DNA of 64,000 bases from Pyxicephalus adspersus (lineage: Eukaryota > Chordata > Amphibia > Anura > Pyxicephalidae), in assembly GCF_032062135.1 (NCBI RefSeq), contig NC_092859.1, positions 123,742,663 to 123,806,662 on the forward strand, written 5' to 3'. The notes beneath the pieces are model-generated. The model saw only the letters and a list, made by a program, of their open reading frames with translations, searched no databases and was not told the origin of the DNA. The first letter of the stretch is position 1. The number at the start of each line of letters is the position of its first letter. Positions 12,928 to 24,825 of this stretch are shown one piece after another. Position numbers and translations under genes: made by a program.

Positions 12928-12996
12928 GGGCCTGATGTATTAATGCTATCCAAGGCTGGAGAAGATACACTTTCATCAGTGAAACAAAGTGAAGGA
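12928..12996 (+). mobile_element. GGGCCTGATTTATTAAAG MITE, left half only
   Basis: This matches the left arm of the family: GGGCCTGATGTATTAATGC, then 'ccaaggctggagaagataca' and 'ctttcatcagtgaa'. The match stops near 12996 and no right arm follows. Confidence 0.75.
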
Positions 12997-13088
12997 ATTG
13001 TATTCATGTATTAACCTAATGTATTCACTAACCTACCCCCGAGCAAAAAATCTGGGGAAAACTGAGATTCACATTTCAAATGGACTGA

Positions 13089-13259
13089 CTAGAAACATCG
13101 TTGGATAAAATAACACAGGTTAATAGGTTGCTTGAGGTCTGGGAATCGTACGTAGATACAATGTCAATAAATACCAGGAAACGTATTGTTTCCACATTCG
13201 AGTACACCACATGGTACGCATACCGTCTGTTAGACAATGATCCGTCGATGTCTCTCTAA
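13089..13259 (+). pseudogene. Short protein-like frame, possible transposon or retroelement relic
   Basis: A 56-codon open stretch without a convincing start ends at TAA 13257..13259. The translation is unusually protein-like for this AT-rich region: it has Trp, Tyr, Arg and Asp in a globular mix, including W-E-S-Y-V-D-T-M and T-W-Y-A-Y-R-L-L-D-N-D. It is bounded upstream by a stop at 13086..13088. I cannot assign a family. A second protein-like frame in the same phase follows at 13515..13634. It could be a fossil of a transposon-encoded protein or a chance frame. Confidence 0.35.
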
Positions 13260-13514
13260 TTTATCTGGCTATACCTTCATCTACCGGTTTCACCATGACT
13301 CCATATACATAAATATGGTCTTGGGGGAAGGTGATGGTAAGTATAATTATTGTAATAACCAATATGTTATCATGAATTAAGGCTTTTTTAAGCTATTTAT
13401 TTAATAAGTCTAGATATAGACCTTCTGTAACAAAATTCTGCAATGCCAAGCTCTGTAAATGTAATTGAAATGATATAGTTGAAAACTATTTGTTATTCAT
13501 GCTATTAATATTAT

Positions 13515-13634
13515 GCTGTTATTCATGCTCCACTAACTGGGGCTGGTTTAGCTTTAGATGCCCTCAAAGATGCCTACACAGAAGAAGTAGTGGCTGATGA
13601 AGAGGATGCTGCGTCTCTAAGTAGCTCTGTCTGA
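13515..13634 (+). pseudogene. Acidic open frame, unassigned
   Basis: An open frame of about 39 codons ends at TGA 13632..13634. It reads alanine- and acid-rich, with T-E-E-V-V-A-D-E-E-D-A-A-S-L near its end. There is no clear start or splice acceptor. It shares reading phase with the frame at 13089..13259, about 250 bp upstream, so both may be parts of one decayed coding sequence. No function is assigned. Confidence 0.3.
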
Positions 13635-15205
13635 ACCTGTAGATACTTTAGTGATCCATTTAGGTTCCTACAGTGATGATTTAAGGGGTCCTACCAATCA
13701 CCCACAGGCAGGCCCTCCCTTTTCTCTTTTGGAGCACCTCCTGTGCCTTTCAAAAAGTTACATACATACCTCCTTCTTCTTCCTTTGGTGGGTCTTGAAT
13801 GCTGTAGAGACCGAAGCCATAAAATCACATACTGTACATGCAGTTCTCTCTAGTTAGCCCAAGGCAGCTTCATAATAGGACTCAGTGGGTAGATCCTCTT
13901 TATTTTCGGCTCACTGGAAGTGGATTAAGTGAGACTGGCCATCATTGAAGACTGGTGGTGCATCTGTTGGTGGAAGCTCTGGGCAGTGCATTTAAAACAA
14001 AAAGAAAATTGCAGGAAATGGGCTTCAAAGGGTTGTAAATATCAGTTCACTGCAGGCTAACTGCTACTGATGTAGGAAGAGTGCATGGTTCATAAATAGG
14101 CCCAATATTGGAGCCTAAATTGTTGCCAATTCTATATAATAAACAATATAGCAGCATCAGTATTTTTCTACAAAAAAAAAGTTTATGTATACTATAGACT
14201 ATTATTCTGGTACTTCCACATATAGCAGTAAACTTTGTGCACTTGATATTTTTTAGTCACATTGACCTATCCTGACCAGTTTTGTCTTTACATTTCATAT
14301 CAGGAAAAACTGTATTAAGTCATTTAAAAATAAATTTTGCTTGTAAAAGCCATTACTAAAATAGAGAACTTCTTTATATTTCCCACAAGCATTTTTACTA
14401 TTTCATGATCTTTTCCACATAATGGCTTTATTAAATACTTAAGCACTAAAGGAAATTAAGCAGAAAACACCTTGATCATTAAAATAGCCACACTAATGGC
14501 GTAATGGATTAAAATGGAGTTTTATGCATTTAATCAAAGGCTTTGACAACTTTAACATTTAAGAAGTGCTTCCACTTTTTCAATATCCTATCATTTTATT
14601 CATTTAACAGTGTACAATGACAGCTTAGCAGTTATTCTGAGGAATATTATTTTAGGAGACTAAAAATTCCTGCTTTACAGAGTACTAATTTATTTAGATA
14701 ACATTTATTTGTGTGCCGAAAGAAGCAGAGGGGAAGCGACACTTTATTTTTGGATCCAATTTTTCTCTGTCAATGTTGCAGAGATGTACAAGTTATTCTA
14801 GGACAAACTCCAAGGGCTGTACTTAAAACACATTTAAACAGACAAGATTTCAAAAAGATGTCTAAACTATTTCTGATATACAGCAACTACCGGTATGTGT
14901 TGTCTTGTATTTTTCTACAACAATTGTTGTTGTCAGAAGACATTTTTTGAAGGTATTTTTGCATCAGCAGTCCAGTGGAAGAAGATCTTGAATATGGACG
15001 TAATTATGAATTTGCTGTGAAAGGTTCAGGTTTGGTTCATCCCATTCTTGTCAACCCTATTCATTCTAGTGTCAGACTTTGACTAAAAACAAGTACTTGT
15101 AGATGCTAACAGAATAAGGAACCTGAATATAAGAGCAATGTTTATGTATTGGTGCAGCACTTGGGGTTAGGAGCAGGTTGCCCATGAATAGGCTACAGAA
15201 TTAGG
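13635..15205. other. Noncoding, nothing recognised
   Basis: Frames at 13651..13857 and 14711..14950 (79 codons) show no domain. Mostly AT-rich. Confidence 0.5.
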
Positions 15206-15690
15206 GATGAGCGAGCAAATTTATTAAATTCGGTCTTTCTGCGAATTGGGCCGGTCCCAGTTACCAAACATGCAGGCGAGAACGGCCTTTGTAAATTCAA
15301 CCAGCAAGACCGAATTTTTGGGACCTGCAAGACCAATCAGGGGAGCAGAGCTGTCAGCTCCGCTCCTCTGATTGCTATTGCAGTCCTGTACTATGTGTTC
15401 CTGGATAGAGTTTCTCTATCCAGGAACACAGTGTGAGTCTCGCTGGCTGCTCATGAATGAATGCAGCGTGGGAAAAATCCTCTGATTTTTCCTATGGCCG
15501 CGTTCATTCATAAACACAAGCTGCATGACTCGGGACTCTGAGAGGAGGAGTATCGCGGCTGCATTTGTGAAAGCCCTCATTCTGGCCTGCAGTGCTCACT
15601 GACAGGAGGATTTCAACGGCTGTATTTATGAATGTAGCCGTGATAATCCTCCTTCAGTGATTTCCGATAGTTCATCGGAACTCATCGGAA
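15206..15690. repeat. GC-rich dispersed repeat with internal hairpins
   Basis: It begins with 'aattagggatgagcgagcaa', a start I associate with dispersed frog repeats, and stands out by GC content and CpGs from the AT-rich surroundings. It contains a perfect 16-bp inverted repeat with a 3-nt loop at 15395..15429 (GTGTTCCTGGATAGAG / complement). 'gcggctgcatttgtgaa' and 'acggctgtatttatgaa' recur at about 15555 and 15617. No coding frame was found. Element class is unknown. Confidence 0.55.
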
Positions 15691-16900
15691 CTTCAAGGAA
15701 GCCCTTTCTCTAGTTTACAGCATAGGTGCTTTCCACAACAGGGAAGTTTTAGAGAGAGAATATAAGAATTACTGCAGATTGTTGCTTTACAGTCATCTGT
15801 ATCACTACTAAGCACATTGATCACAGTCCTCGGCAGAACAAAGGAAAGGTTGCTTAGGCTCTTTAGGTTAACATCACTGGCCACAGTGGGCTATTTCAAT
15901 TAAACATCTCTACTGTGTGGAGGTTGTCAACAGGAATCTAATTTGCTTCATTTTTCAGTGCATTTTATGGATTACTGCAAATACTGGAATATAAACCAAC
16001 CCAAATATAAACTGAGGTACCAACTTGTAACTAGAACAAAGAAAAAGTTCATTGACTCAAGTTTAAACCTAGAGCACAAACTATAGCCATTATAGTTAAC
16101 ATTTAAAGCAACTGAAATCCCATTAAAATAACAAGAATAAATCCATTAACAGTGTTTTTTAAACATTTATTTAAAAGTAGAAAACAATTAAAGTCACTTC
16201 TTTTTCCTGTTTTGAACAGTTTAAAAAATGTTGTACTTTTGAGTTGGTTATGATGGGTCACTTGCTCCTAAATGATCGGATTGATCAACGATGCTTTTTC
16301 TAATGGCAAAGGGGAAAATTCATATTCTTTTAATCTTTTCTTGTTGAAGCAGTTGTTTTTCTGGTGGTGTTTGCATTGTTTTGCACTTTGCTATAACTGC
16401 TTTAAGGTAGGATGCCCAGAGATGTGCTTTAAACACACAATTATTATGATAGTTCGAGACCATGTTCCTTGTGATATTTTATCCAAGCTTTATCTCACGT
16501 AAAAAGGAGTAGGAGTAAATCTTTTGCCATTAACAGGTTTACTTCTGATTCGTGTGATGTGTGAATTTAACTCAGAAATGTAATCTGCTATTTTACCTTG
16601 TTCCATAATTTACTCCTCATCAACAGTAATAATATTTTTATTTTTTAATACATGTTTTTTTTAGAAATCTTCACTGGGTAAATCTGTTTTCTCCCTGAGG
16701 AGTGGGCATTCCTATACCACAACATTTGCATGGAGATCATCATAGGTAATGTCCACATGTAATGCTGAGGCTCCATGACTGAAAAAAAGCCGAAAAAATA
16801 AAAAAGGGCCAGGGATGAAGGGGGCTGGATCATGTTTGTCATCTTCAAGCCAGAAAATAAGGCAGACTTTCTGTGAATTATTGTTGATTCTAATACACAT
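15691..16900. other. Noncoding, nothing recognised
   Basis: AT-rich sequence with frames of 60-87 codons on both strands (16272..16502, 16645..16975). None has recognisable features. Confidence 0.5.
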
Positions 16901-17089
16901 TAGGCTTAATTTATTAGAGCTCTCCTTAGACGGGAGAAGCTTGACTATCATAGGTAAACGTGGGTGATCAAGCAAACCTGGAATACATTTTCAGAAGACG
17001 TTTTCAATACTGGGCTTTTCTTAATCACCCAGGTTCTCCCATGATTGTCTGTCTTCTCCAGTGTTTTAGAGAGTTAATAAATCAGTCCC
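16901..17089. mobile_element. GGGCCTGATTTATTAAAG foldback MITE, copy 3
   Basis: A diverged family member of about 190 bp. The left end is AGGCTTAATTTATTAGAGC and the right end is GAGTTAATAAATCAGTCCC. The inner arms 'gatcaagcaaacctggaat' and 'aatcacccaggttctccc' are recognisable. Flanking trinucleotides differ. Confidence 0.8.
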
Positions 17090-17189
17090 AATGTGAGAAG
17101 CTCACAATGTGCAGTGAAATCGAAGTTAGCATTTTCAGTATCAGAGTGGTCTGCACAACCTTGCAAGCCTGAAGGTACGGCTGGAGTTC

Positions 17190-17335
17190 AGCTTCAAACA
17201 ACAGCTCTGCTTTACCTACATGCCCTCCGTATAGTAATCTTCTCACTGCAGTGTAATGATTGACAATGACTGGCAGGTCCTTTCATAAAGTCAGGCACTG
17301 TGCTGTTATGTTTGCAGAATCCAATACTGTCAAAA
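17190..17335. other. Candidate conserved noncoding block
   Basis: Balanced composition with 'gtaatgattgacaatgac' and 'tgccctccgtatagtaatc'. On the minus strand a 29-codon open stretch ends at a GTAAAG donor-like site (about 17207), but the upstream AG lacks a pyrimidine tract. I read it as a possible regulatory element rather than an exon. Confidence 0.3.
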
Positions 17336-18536
17336 ATGATGGATGTTTACTGGCTATGTGTGGAAATATCATCATAAGATGACCGCGTTTAGCCTTGACT
17401 TATAAAACATGATTTAATCCATCTACAACTATCCCTTCCCTAATTCCATTATGGGCTAGAAAAGTTCCTTACTTAAGAATAGGTAGGCTCTGAACATTAA
17501 ATCAGCCTGGCTACATATTTTTTCAAATAAATCTCTGTAACCTGCACATGCGTACCTTGTTATTATTTGATTTAAAACATAGAACAGGAATACGTTAATA
17601 AAATAAAACATTGGCATGGTTTACTGTAGTTTGGCAAGAAACATAAAATAAAGTTTTATGTTAAAGGCCTATTCACCTGTGAATGACTGTAACATTGATA
17701 CCATAGTGATTGATATCCACCCCAAAAATTGAGGAACCAATGGCATAATAAAAGCAATTAATTCGGATATGGGATATATTCCTTCCACATTTTACCAAAA
17801 ACATTAAATATTAATTGGATTCATTTACACTGTAAACAAAACATAACAAGAAAAAACACAAATAGGACTTTTTAGGAAGCTAAACTGGCACTAAACAAAA
17901 TACTTATTCACACAGTATTAAAATGCTCAAAATATTGTATTTTTTTTGTTCATATTAAAAACAATTAAAAACATAGCAAGTACTTATATGTCACTTATGT
18001 CACCCGACAGCCAAATTTTGGAGTTTCTTATATTTGAAGCTTTTTATATCAATTATGTCAATTAAATGGCAGACTCAACTTTCTATGGCTCTGACCTCTC
18101 CTATCAGGACCCCATATGATGTAAAGATTCATTTACACTGTAGATAAGCTGTAGCATGGAATTGTGTAACTGTCTATTAACAGTGATTTGCTTAAATTTA
18201 GGAGAAAAAAGACAAAATTCTGTTAAGACTAGGCTCTGTGCACGGAATGCTCTCTTCATTATAGGGCTCATTCAAGACTATAAAGTACTCTTTGATTTTG
18301 TTTTAGATTATTTATAGTCTTTGTGCACCTAAAACTCTCCCCAAAACAGATCCTCATTTATGTAGGTCTTTGTATATCTAAGAGTAGATAGTAACATTCA
18401 GCTGTTCTTGTTCTTGTAAGCTGCTTTACCAGTTCTACATATAAACACCAATACCCCAGCATTTATATGGACACAGCACAAACATCCTAATCCAATAACA
18501 ATGGATTTTAACACTCCAAAAACAGGCATGACATAT
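17336..18536. other. Noncoding, nothing recognised
   Basis: AT-rich sequence with homopolymer runs near 17940. No frames of note. Confidence 0.5.
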
Positions 18537-18715
18537 GTTGAACCACCCTGTTCTAGTGACATAATCCCATCCTTAGTGTCAGGAAGTTTGCATAAATTTT
18601 AATTCTTTGAATGAAATAGCTAAAAGTGTGAATTGTTGTCAAAATGTAAAGTGATAAAATGGACTTTGAGGTGGAAGACAAATGGGATAATGGTAAAGAA
18701 CAGGGTGGTTCAACA
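18537..18715. mobile_element. Foldback element with perfect 19-bp arms
   Basis: TGTTGAACCACCCTGTTCT (18537..18555) is exactly complementary to 18697..18715. Pairing continues imperfectly inward (cataatcccat near 18560 against atgggataatg near 18681), giving arms of about 35 bp around a ~100-bp AT-rich centre. No target duplication is evident. The minus frame across it (18553..18876, 107 codons) is probably fortuitous. The family was not recognised. Confidence 0.6.
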
Positions 18716-19392
18716 AACTGTACACCTCCTGGTCTTGGACAACCAATTTCTGCAGTGTAATATTCCATGGGGTTTGGATTAAATACTTTGTGTTGGGTAG
18801 GTTCAAATGCTGGTGTATTTCCTACATTGCTAGAACTAATGAAGCTATTTGGAAATGAGTGAAATGTCTTCGACATTAGGAGTCTAGTTGAGTGTGGCTA
18901 ACTACTACTGGACAGACAGCATTATATGTGTGACCAATAGAAGGAGTATGTACCAGTATGTGTAATTTACATGTCAGTAGGCACAACTTATTTAAACTTT
19001 GGCATGCAAATGGACAGAATAGCTAATAAATAACCATTAAATTGACACTTGTTGAGCCGTCTAAAAATGATACTTGCCAGGTTGTAATGCTTCCTTAGAG
19101 TATTTAAAACTTACAAATACCATAGCATGCAGCCATTAGCTAGAACCCTAAATTTACATGCATATTCTTTTTTTTATATATAATTCAGAAGTTCTTAAAG
19201 CCATTGGATTGGCATGAAAGCAGAATAACTCGAATTTTCAGAGGGGGAGAGGTCAAGCCGTGACAATCCATAATTTTTTCAGCACAGATACAAGTTTTTT
19301 CACATGAAACATTTTTTGTAAATAATGCTTTTAGTATAAGTCTCAGCAACCTTCTTAAAAATCCAGCAGTGTTAGTAATGTATGTAGACACA
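18716..19392. other. Noncoding, nothing recognised
   Basis: AT-rich sequence. The interval ends at ACA (19390..19392), the left flank of the next MITE. Confidence 0.45.
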
Positions 19393-19616
19393 GGGTCTAT
19401 TTTATTACAGCTCTCCAAAGCTGGAGAAGATACACTTTCATCAATGAAGCAGGGTGATCCAGCAAACCTGGAATGGATCTTGTCCAGGATTGAAAACATT
19501 TGCTAACAGATATCAAATTACTTTTAAGAAATCTGTTCCAGGTTTGCTGAATCGCCCAGCTTCACTGATGAAAGTGCATCCTCTCCTGCCTTGGGGAGCT
19601 TTAGTAAATCAGGCCC
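19393..19616. mobile_element. GGGCCTGATTTATTAAAG foldback MITE, copy 4
   Basis: A near full-length 224-bp member. Left arm: 'ctctccaaagctggagaaga' and 'tgatccagcaaacctggaat'. Right arm: 'ccaggtttgctgaatcgccc', 'cttcactgatgaaagtgca' and GCTTTAGTAAATCAGGCCC. The flanking trinucleotides ACA (19390..19392) and ACA (19617..19619) match, consistent with a 3-bp target duplication. Confidence 0.92.
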
Positions 19617-19723
19617 ACAGTTCTTGTTAAATACCTTACATGGGATAACCTGGGAATTTACTGTAAAAAAAAACCTCCAATGGTGTTTGAATATTCCAAT
19701 CAGCACATTTAAAAACAGCTTTA

Positions 19724-20054
19724 GGGTAAGAACCCATGGGTTTTACATACATTTTAAACACAGGTCCTCAACATCAGATTCACTACCACTGAGCAGTGCA
19801 CGGGCTGCCATTAACCGGCTCTGCAATGTGTTACATTTCTTTGGACTTAGCATGTCCTACTGAGGTGCATTTAAACTGCAGGCAATCCGGGTCAAATGCA
19901 GCCTTTTCTTGTCAAACTTTATGTTTACCATTTAACACGTGCATTTGCATTTGAAAAGCTGCGATTTTCTAACAAAATTGTGTTTGCTAATTAAATGCAA
20001 TTGTTTTTGAATAGCAAAGTCCGCATTTGAAAAGAAGGCCCATGGGCACTTACT
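19724..20054. repeat. Inverted-repeat MITE candidate (cccatggg ends)
   Basis: GGTAAGAACCCATGGG at about 19725..19740 pairs with GCCCATGGGCACTTACT near 20037..20053. The interior contains repeated 'gcatttgaaaag' words (about 19949 and 20021). The size (~330 bp) and paired ends fit a short DNA element, but the arms are short. Confidence 0.45.
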
Positions 20055-22506
20055 CTTGTAATTTTTACACTTACTCTTGTTATTTAATAATGGCAACTGG
20101 TATTGTTTTTATTCTGACATTTTTTACAGTGTACTGTTAAAAATCAGATGATAAGAGAACATATTGCACTATTTGATATGAATACAATAAGCACAGGATG
20201 TTGAAAAAATAATATCTTTAAACTTGTTAGCTAGGAAGTTCTAAAGAGAGACAGGATAAGAGTTTGACAAACTGCTACTTGATACTGTAGTCATATTCAT
20301 TACAGCAAGGGAAACGTGTACCTCAGCATAGGAAAATATCATTTTGAAGGGTATTTTTGTGGTTCTTTTAGGATAATGCATGTGCCAACCATTGACATAT
20401 AGTAAGAGGTAAATTTCACAAAGGAAAGGAGAAAAATGTAGTCCATCAGAAATCATGACTGTTCTGGTCTTCAAACTGCATTGCTGATTAGGAGCAAAAT
20501 ATGTCTTACCGTGAAGCCAAATGTAGCTTTACCTAGTAGAGTAAAAGGATTTTGGTTTAAAACCCCAAAATAGTAGCTCAAAATTATGATTTTACTGGGT
20601 TTGTTGAGCATGAGATGCCCCAATTTGAAAATAGACAAATTTGGTTCAGGTCCTACCTAGCCTGGTCTGGAACCTCAATGCACCTCTACAAAAGCCAATT
20701 GTTTTTAACAGTTGTTCACAGTTTTCATCAAGTGTAGTTAAAGCATTTTGCTACAATGTGGTATTACAGATCATTCAAGGACTTTGTATTTAGATTGCAA
20801 GCTCTAGAGCTGATTCATTTTTAGGTGTAATGTTGGGCAGCAGTTGGGAGCTAATTATTCGAGCACTAACCAAAAATGGGACCAGACCCTCGGAGTTATG
20901 GTGCCCTTTTAAAACTGGCAAAAACATATGTAATCATTGAATTAAAAATAGTGCCTGAGTTCTATGTAGTTAATAAACTCATGTGAAAAATATCAAAAGC
21001 AGAAATCATATTTGCTTTAATATTTGATAAAATACCATTTCAAAACTGATCAAATGTTTAAGGCATCTGGGAGTGCATTTAAGAAGCATATGTCCAGTGA
21101 TGTGCGTGTTTACGAGCCAATATTCGTGCAGACAGCCAAAGAGTAAATGAAATGTACTTTGGACAAATCAAGTCAGGTGTAATATGCTGTGACAACTTTG
21201 TGATACAGGTTTATGGCTTGGAGACCTTATCGTCTCAGTGGATTAATTTTGACAGACAACGGAAACTACAAAGATCAAAAAGAGAAAACAATGTGTTTTT
21301 GCTGACTTCTTTTGTAAAAACCAAACAAAACATCTAGTGTTGCATACAAGGTATGCGTATTTGCTATGATGAATGTACATTTATAGGAGATTTGCTATGG
21401 TCAGAAATAAGCAGAAATAAGGAGTCTATAGAAGCAGCATTAACAGTTCTTGGATTTTACTTCTGGATGCACTGTTTGGAAGAAAATATAAATATACACA
21501 CCAGTTTTACGCCTACACTAACTAACTAACTAAGTCTGCTGGTAACAGGGTTTTGGGGAATGCTGGACACCATTGTAAGGTATGTACTCCTGGCTGAAAG
21601 ACGTCTTTGTAAATAGTATTAAACTAAAAATAGGGGTTTATTCCTTATGAGTAGCCATAGGAAGTTTTTTGGCCCAGCATAATGCATCAGGGTATCTGTA
21701 TTTGACTCATTTCTTGCTTCTGAGTGATGCCTGGATAAAGCCATTGAGAAGAAATGGGCAAGCTCACTCTACACAGCAAGCCAACAGGAAAGAGTGATTC
21801 ACCTGCTGCTCACAAAGTGCTGCAGCTGCTCTCAGTTACTAAGAAAATCAAGAATAAAGGAAAGTAGGCCTGAACACCCTTTGCATGAGGTTCCTTGGTT
21901 TTCCATGGTGAGATGGCAAAAGGAGTGAACACCTATTCCTTTAATCTTCTCATTTAAATAAATGCAAAAAATTATTTATGGGGTAGCACACTTTTCGTGC
22001 ATATGTGGTAAGACCAGAATCTTTATTTCAGCTTTTTTGTTTATCAAATTATGATATGATGATATCAAATTAATTGGATATGTGGGTGTAACTCATTGAA
22101 ACTTTAGTGCTATATTTTGCTATATTGATCTATAATATACAGCTTCTGCCTCTTTTACAAGACTTTTGCATTCCAGTTTTTCTCTATTATAATTTACATT
22201 AACACTCACCAGGTACTTTATTAAGATAGTACCAGGTTGGACCTTGCCTTCTAAACTGCCATAATTCTTTGTGGTATAGATTTTACAAGGTGCTGCAAAC
22301 ATTGCTAAGGGATTTGGATACATATTGATATGATAGCATTACGTATGCAGCTGTATATTCATAATACACATCTCCCATTCTATAACATCAGTAATATCAG
22401 TACAGTAAACTCCTTCACATGTTTAAGAAACCAGTTTGAAATGATTTATGCTTTGTGACATGGCATCTTATCTCGCTGGATGTTTCCATCAGAAAATGGG
22501 TACATA
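20055..22506. other. Noncoding, nothing recognised
   Basis: Scattered short frames only (77 codons minus at 20241..20474, 67 codons minus at 22120..22323). A small (ACTA)n-like run occurs at about 21518..21532. The interval ends at ATA (22504..22506), the left flank of the next MITE. Confidence 0.5.
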
Positions 22507-22731
22507 GGGCCTGATTTATTAAAGCTCTCCAAGGCTAGAGAGTACATACTTTCATCAGTAAAACTGGGTGATACAGAAAACCTGGAATGGATTTCTTCAA
22601 AATAATTTGCTAGTTGGTGTGTTTGTGATGCAAATGTTTTGAATCCTGGACCAGATCCATTCTAGGTTTGCAGGACCACCCAGTCTCACTGATGAAAGTG
22701 TACCCTTGGAGAGCTTTAATAAATAAGACCC
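22507..22731. mobile_element. GGGCCTGATTTATTAAAG foldback MITE, copy 5
   Basis: A 225-bp member. Left end GGGCCTGATTTATTAAAGC, right end GCTTTAATAAATAAGACCC. The arms carry 'actttcatcagtaaaactgg' and 'cagtctcactgatgaaagtg'. Matching ATA trinucleotides flank it (22504..22506 and 22732..22734). Confidence 0.92.
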
Positions 22732-23660
22732 ATAGTGCTCATAAAGGCATGGACATTGTCAGCAACAATTCTAAGGTATGCTATGATATTTAAACATTGC
22801 TCATTTAATATTAAGGTGCATACAAAATGTGAAACGTTATATCCCTCACACCAATATACCACCAGTTCGAATAACTGATACAAGGCAGGATGGATCTATT
22901 CTTTTATGTTGTTGATGCCAAATTCTGATCATATTATCTAAATGTTGCAGCAGAAATTGATATGTTTTGTTCAGAATCCCTTATAGTTATGCGCAGGGTT
23001 GTTGTTTTTATAGTACTGTATATTCCAACAAGTCACTTTTGCTGTTCTGCTTTGCTTTGACATGCCTGCAGATTTTATTGGCCTTAGTCAACACAGCCCT
23101 TGAATTCAGTTCCAAATAACTAATAATGTTTTTTTTTACAATGTTTTTAGCTGCTGTCTATCTATGCACTGATGGGAAAAAGTTCCTTATTAATGCTGTG
23201 TGCCACAGCATTTTGACAGCATTTAAAAAACATTATTTAAATAATATCAATGACAGTATGAGGTAAGTATATTCAACATCAGCTAAATCTTTGCAAAATT
23301 AAATCAATATTTGTGTGCTGCTTTGCTCTGCATTTAATGAAAATACAGTCTATTTTAAATGGGTTTGAGGTACTGTTGTATAATTTACCCTAAATTAACT
23401 TTTAAAGTATTTATTTTTCTTTCTAAAAAAACAGAGAATTGAAACAGTTTAAGTTAAATATTTATACATAAGGAGTAGTATGGCAAACATTTGTCTTGCA
23501 AACAAAGAGAAGATCAGATTAGTAATCTTGGAGAAGACTAGCAATTCATTTTTAATGCTAGAAAAAGAATTGCTACAATAGCATTAATACCAAGTTTTTT
23601 TCAAGCATAAAATAGAAGAATGAATATATTAGTTAGAGAAATAAAAGAAAGAAGGTGAAA
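22732..23660. other. Noncoding; weak cryptic-exon signal
   Basis: A T-rich tract ending in AG at about 23150 and a GAG|GTAAGTA donor at about 23263 enclose about 112 bp with one open frame on the plus strand. No homology is recognised, and the strand is opposite to the exon at 41.3 kb. The rest is AT-rich. Confidence 0.4.
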
Positions 23661-23720
23661 CGGTGTTTCTCAACTAGGGTTCCTTAATTCTTTTTTAAAA
23701 TGGTTCCCTTGAGAATGTGT
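23661..23720 (-). mobile_element. hAT-type MITE end fragment
   Basis: CGGTGTTTCTCAACTAGGGT at 23661 is the right-hand terminus (in reverse) of the family best preserved at 62186..62447. Similarity fades after about 60 bp ('ggttcccttgagaatgtg'). Confidence 0.65.
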
Positions 23721-24825
23721 AGTTATGTTATTTTTTATGTTCTGTTTATACATAATATGGTACATAGTATATAACTATGTAACTATCCACACATTTGCCA
23801 TCCATGATATAGTATATCCATAATCTATAATACATAGTATAATATAACAATAAAAACAACTCACAATTAATGTAGCATTACCAAAGAATATGTTTTTACA
23901 GAAATGCCATTCTAGGCTGGCTTTAACCTTCTGACATTTATATTTCTAAAGAAGGTACTTACAAGACAATTGCATAGATAAAGAGATCATTTCTATAGTA
24001 AAAGTTTTCTAACTTCTAGCTAAATTCCAAACAGAAAATGGTCATAAAACAGCAAGAAAAGTAATAAAAAAAACTTGGCTACACAGGCTGTGTCTAATAG
24101 AAGTGTCGCCTCAGTATTACATCTCTTTTCAGAGTAAAACAATTTGAAGAGTCTGACATTCCATTAAAAGTTTTAAAGAGGAACATGAATGGATAACTAG
24201 TCTTCAGGGATTTGAGATAATTCCTATAGCTCGTGTGTATGTATATATATATATATATTTATACACACACAAAGAAAGTGGTAGTGCTTTAATGCCACAG
24301 ACCAAGATATGGGTTAAAAGAGGTATTTCAGAAGTGTCATTGCTGTCTGGGCACAGAACAATGCAAGTTGACCTTCAGCTGCCCTGCAAATTAATCTCAG
24401 TATTCTTATGCAAATGCTAAAATATAACCTCTATTACACTATCATGAGTTCAATTAATTGGTGTGTGTGATTTTTTTTTTGTATATGGTGAACAGTCAAA
24501 TGTGCCTATTTGGGATTGAGCTGGTTTATTCACTGTGAAGCAATGTACTTTTAATTAGTAATTATGCAACACAAATTAAAGATGTACTGAAAAAAAAAAA
24601 GAACACTAAGACATCCACCGCGTTAAAGATTGGTAAGCTTCAGTATGTTATACTTTTATTCTTGTGCTCTCCAACACCAACCACAATCCGAGATTTACAT
24701 TTTTGCTGAATCATAAGACGGAGCCGTGAGAAGTGCTTACAAAGTAAGTGTCAATGAATTAGTATTAAATGTGCCATTACTCTGTTACTGGAGGTTTTAA
24801 AGACTTCACAGACCCTTTAGTTTCT
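23721..24825. other. Noncoding, nothing recognised
   Basis: AT-rich, with a (TA)n tract at 24241..24257 and poly-A at 24590..24600. The frame 24235..24420 starts inside the TA tract and is not credible. Confidence 0.5.

Noticed and set aside
17190..17310. Minus-strand exon directly following the 41.3-kb exon
   Set aside because: Its AG lacks a pyrimidine tract. Joined to a phase-0 exon it would hit a stop at the fourth codon.
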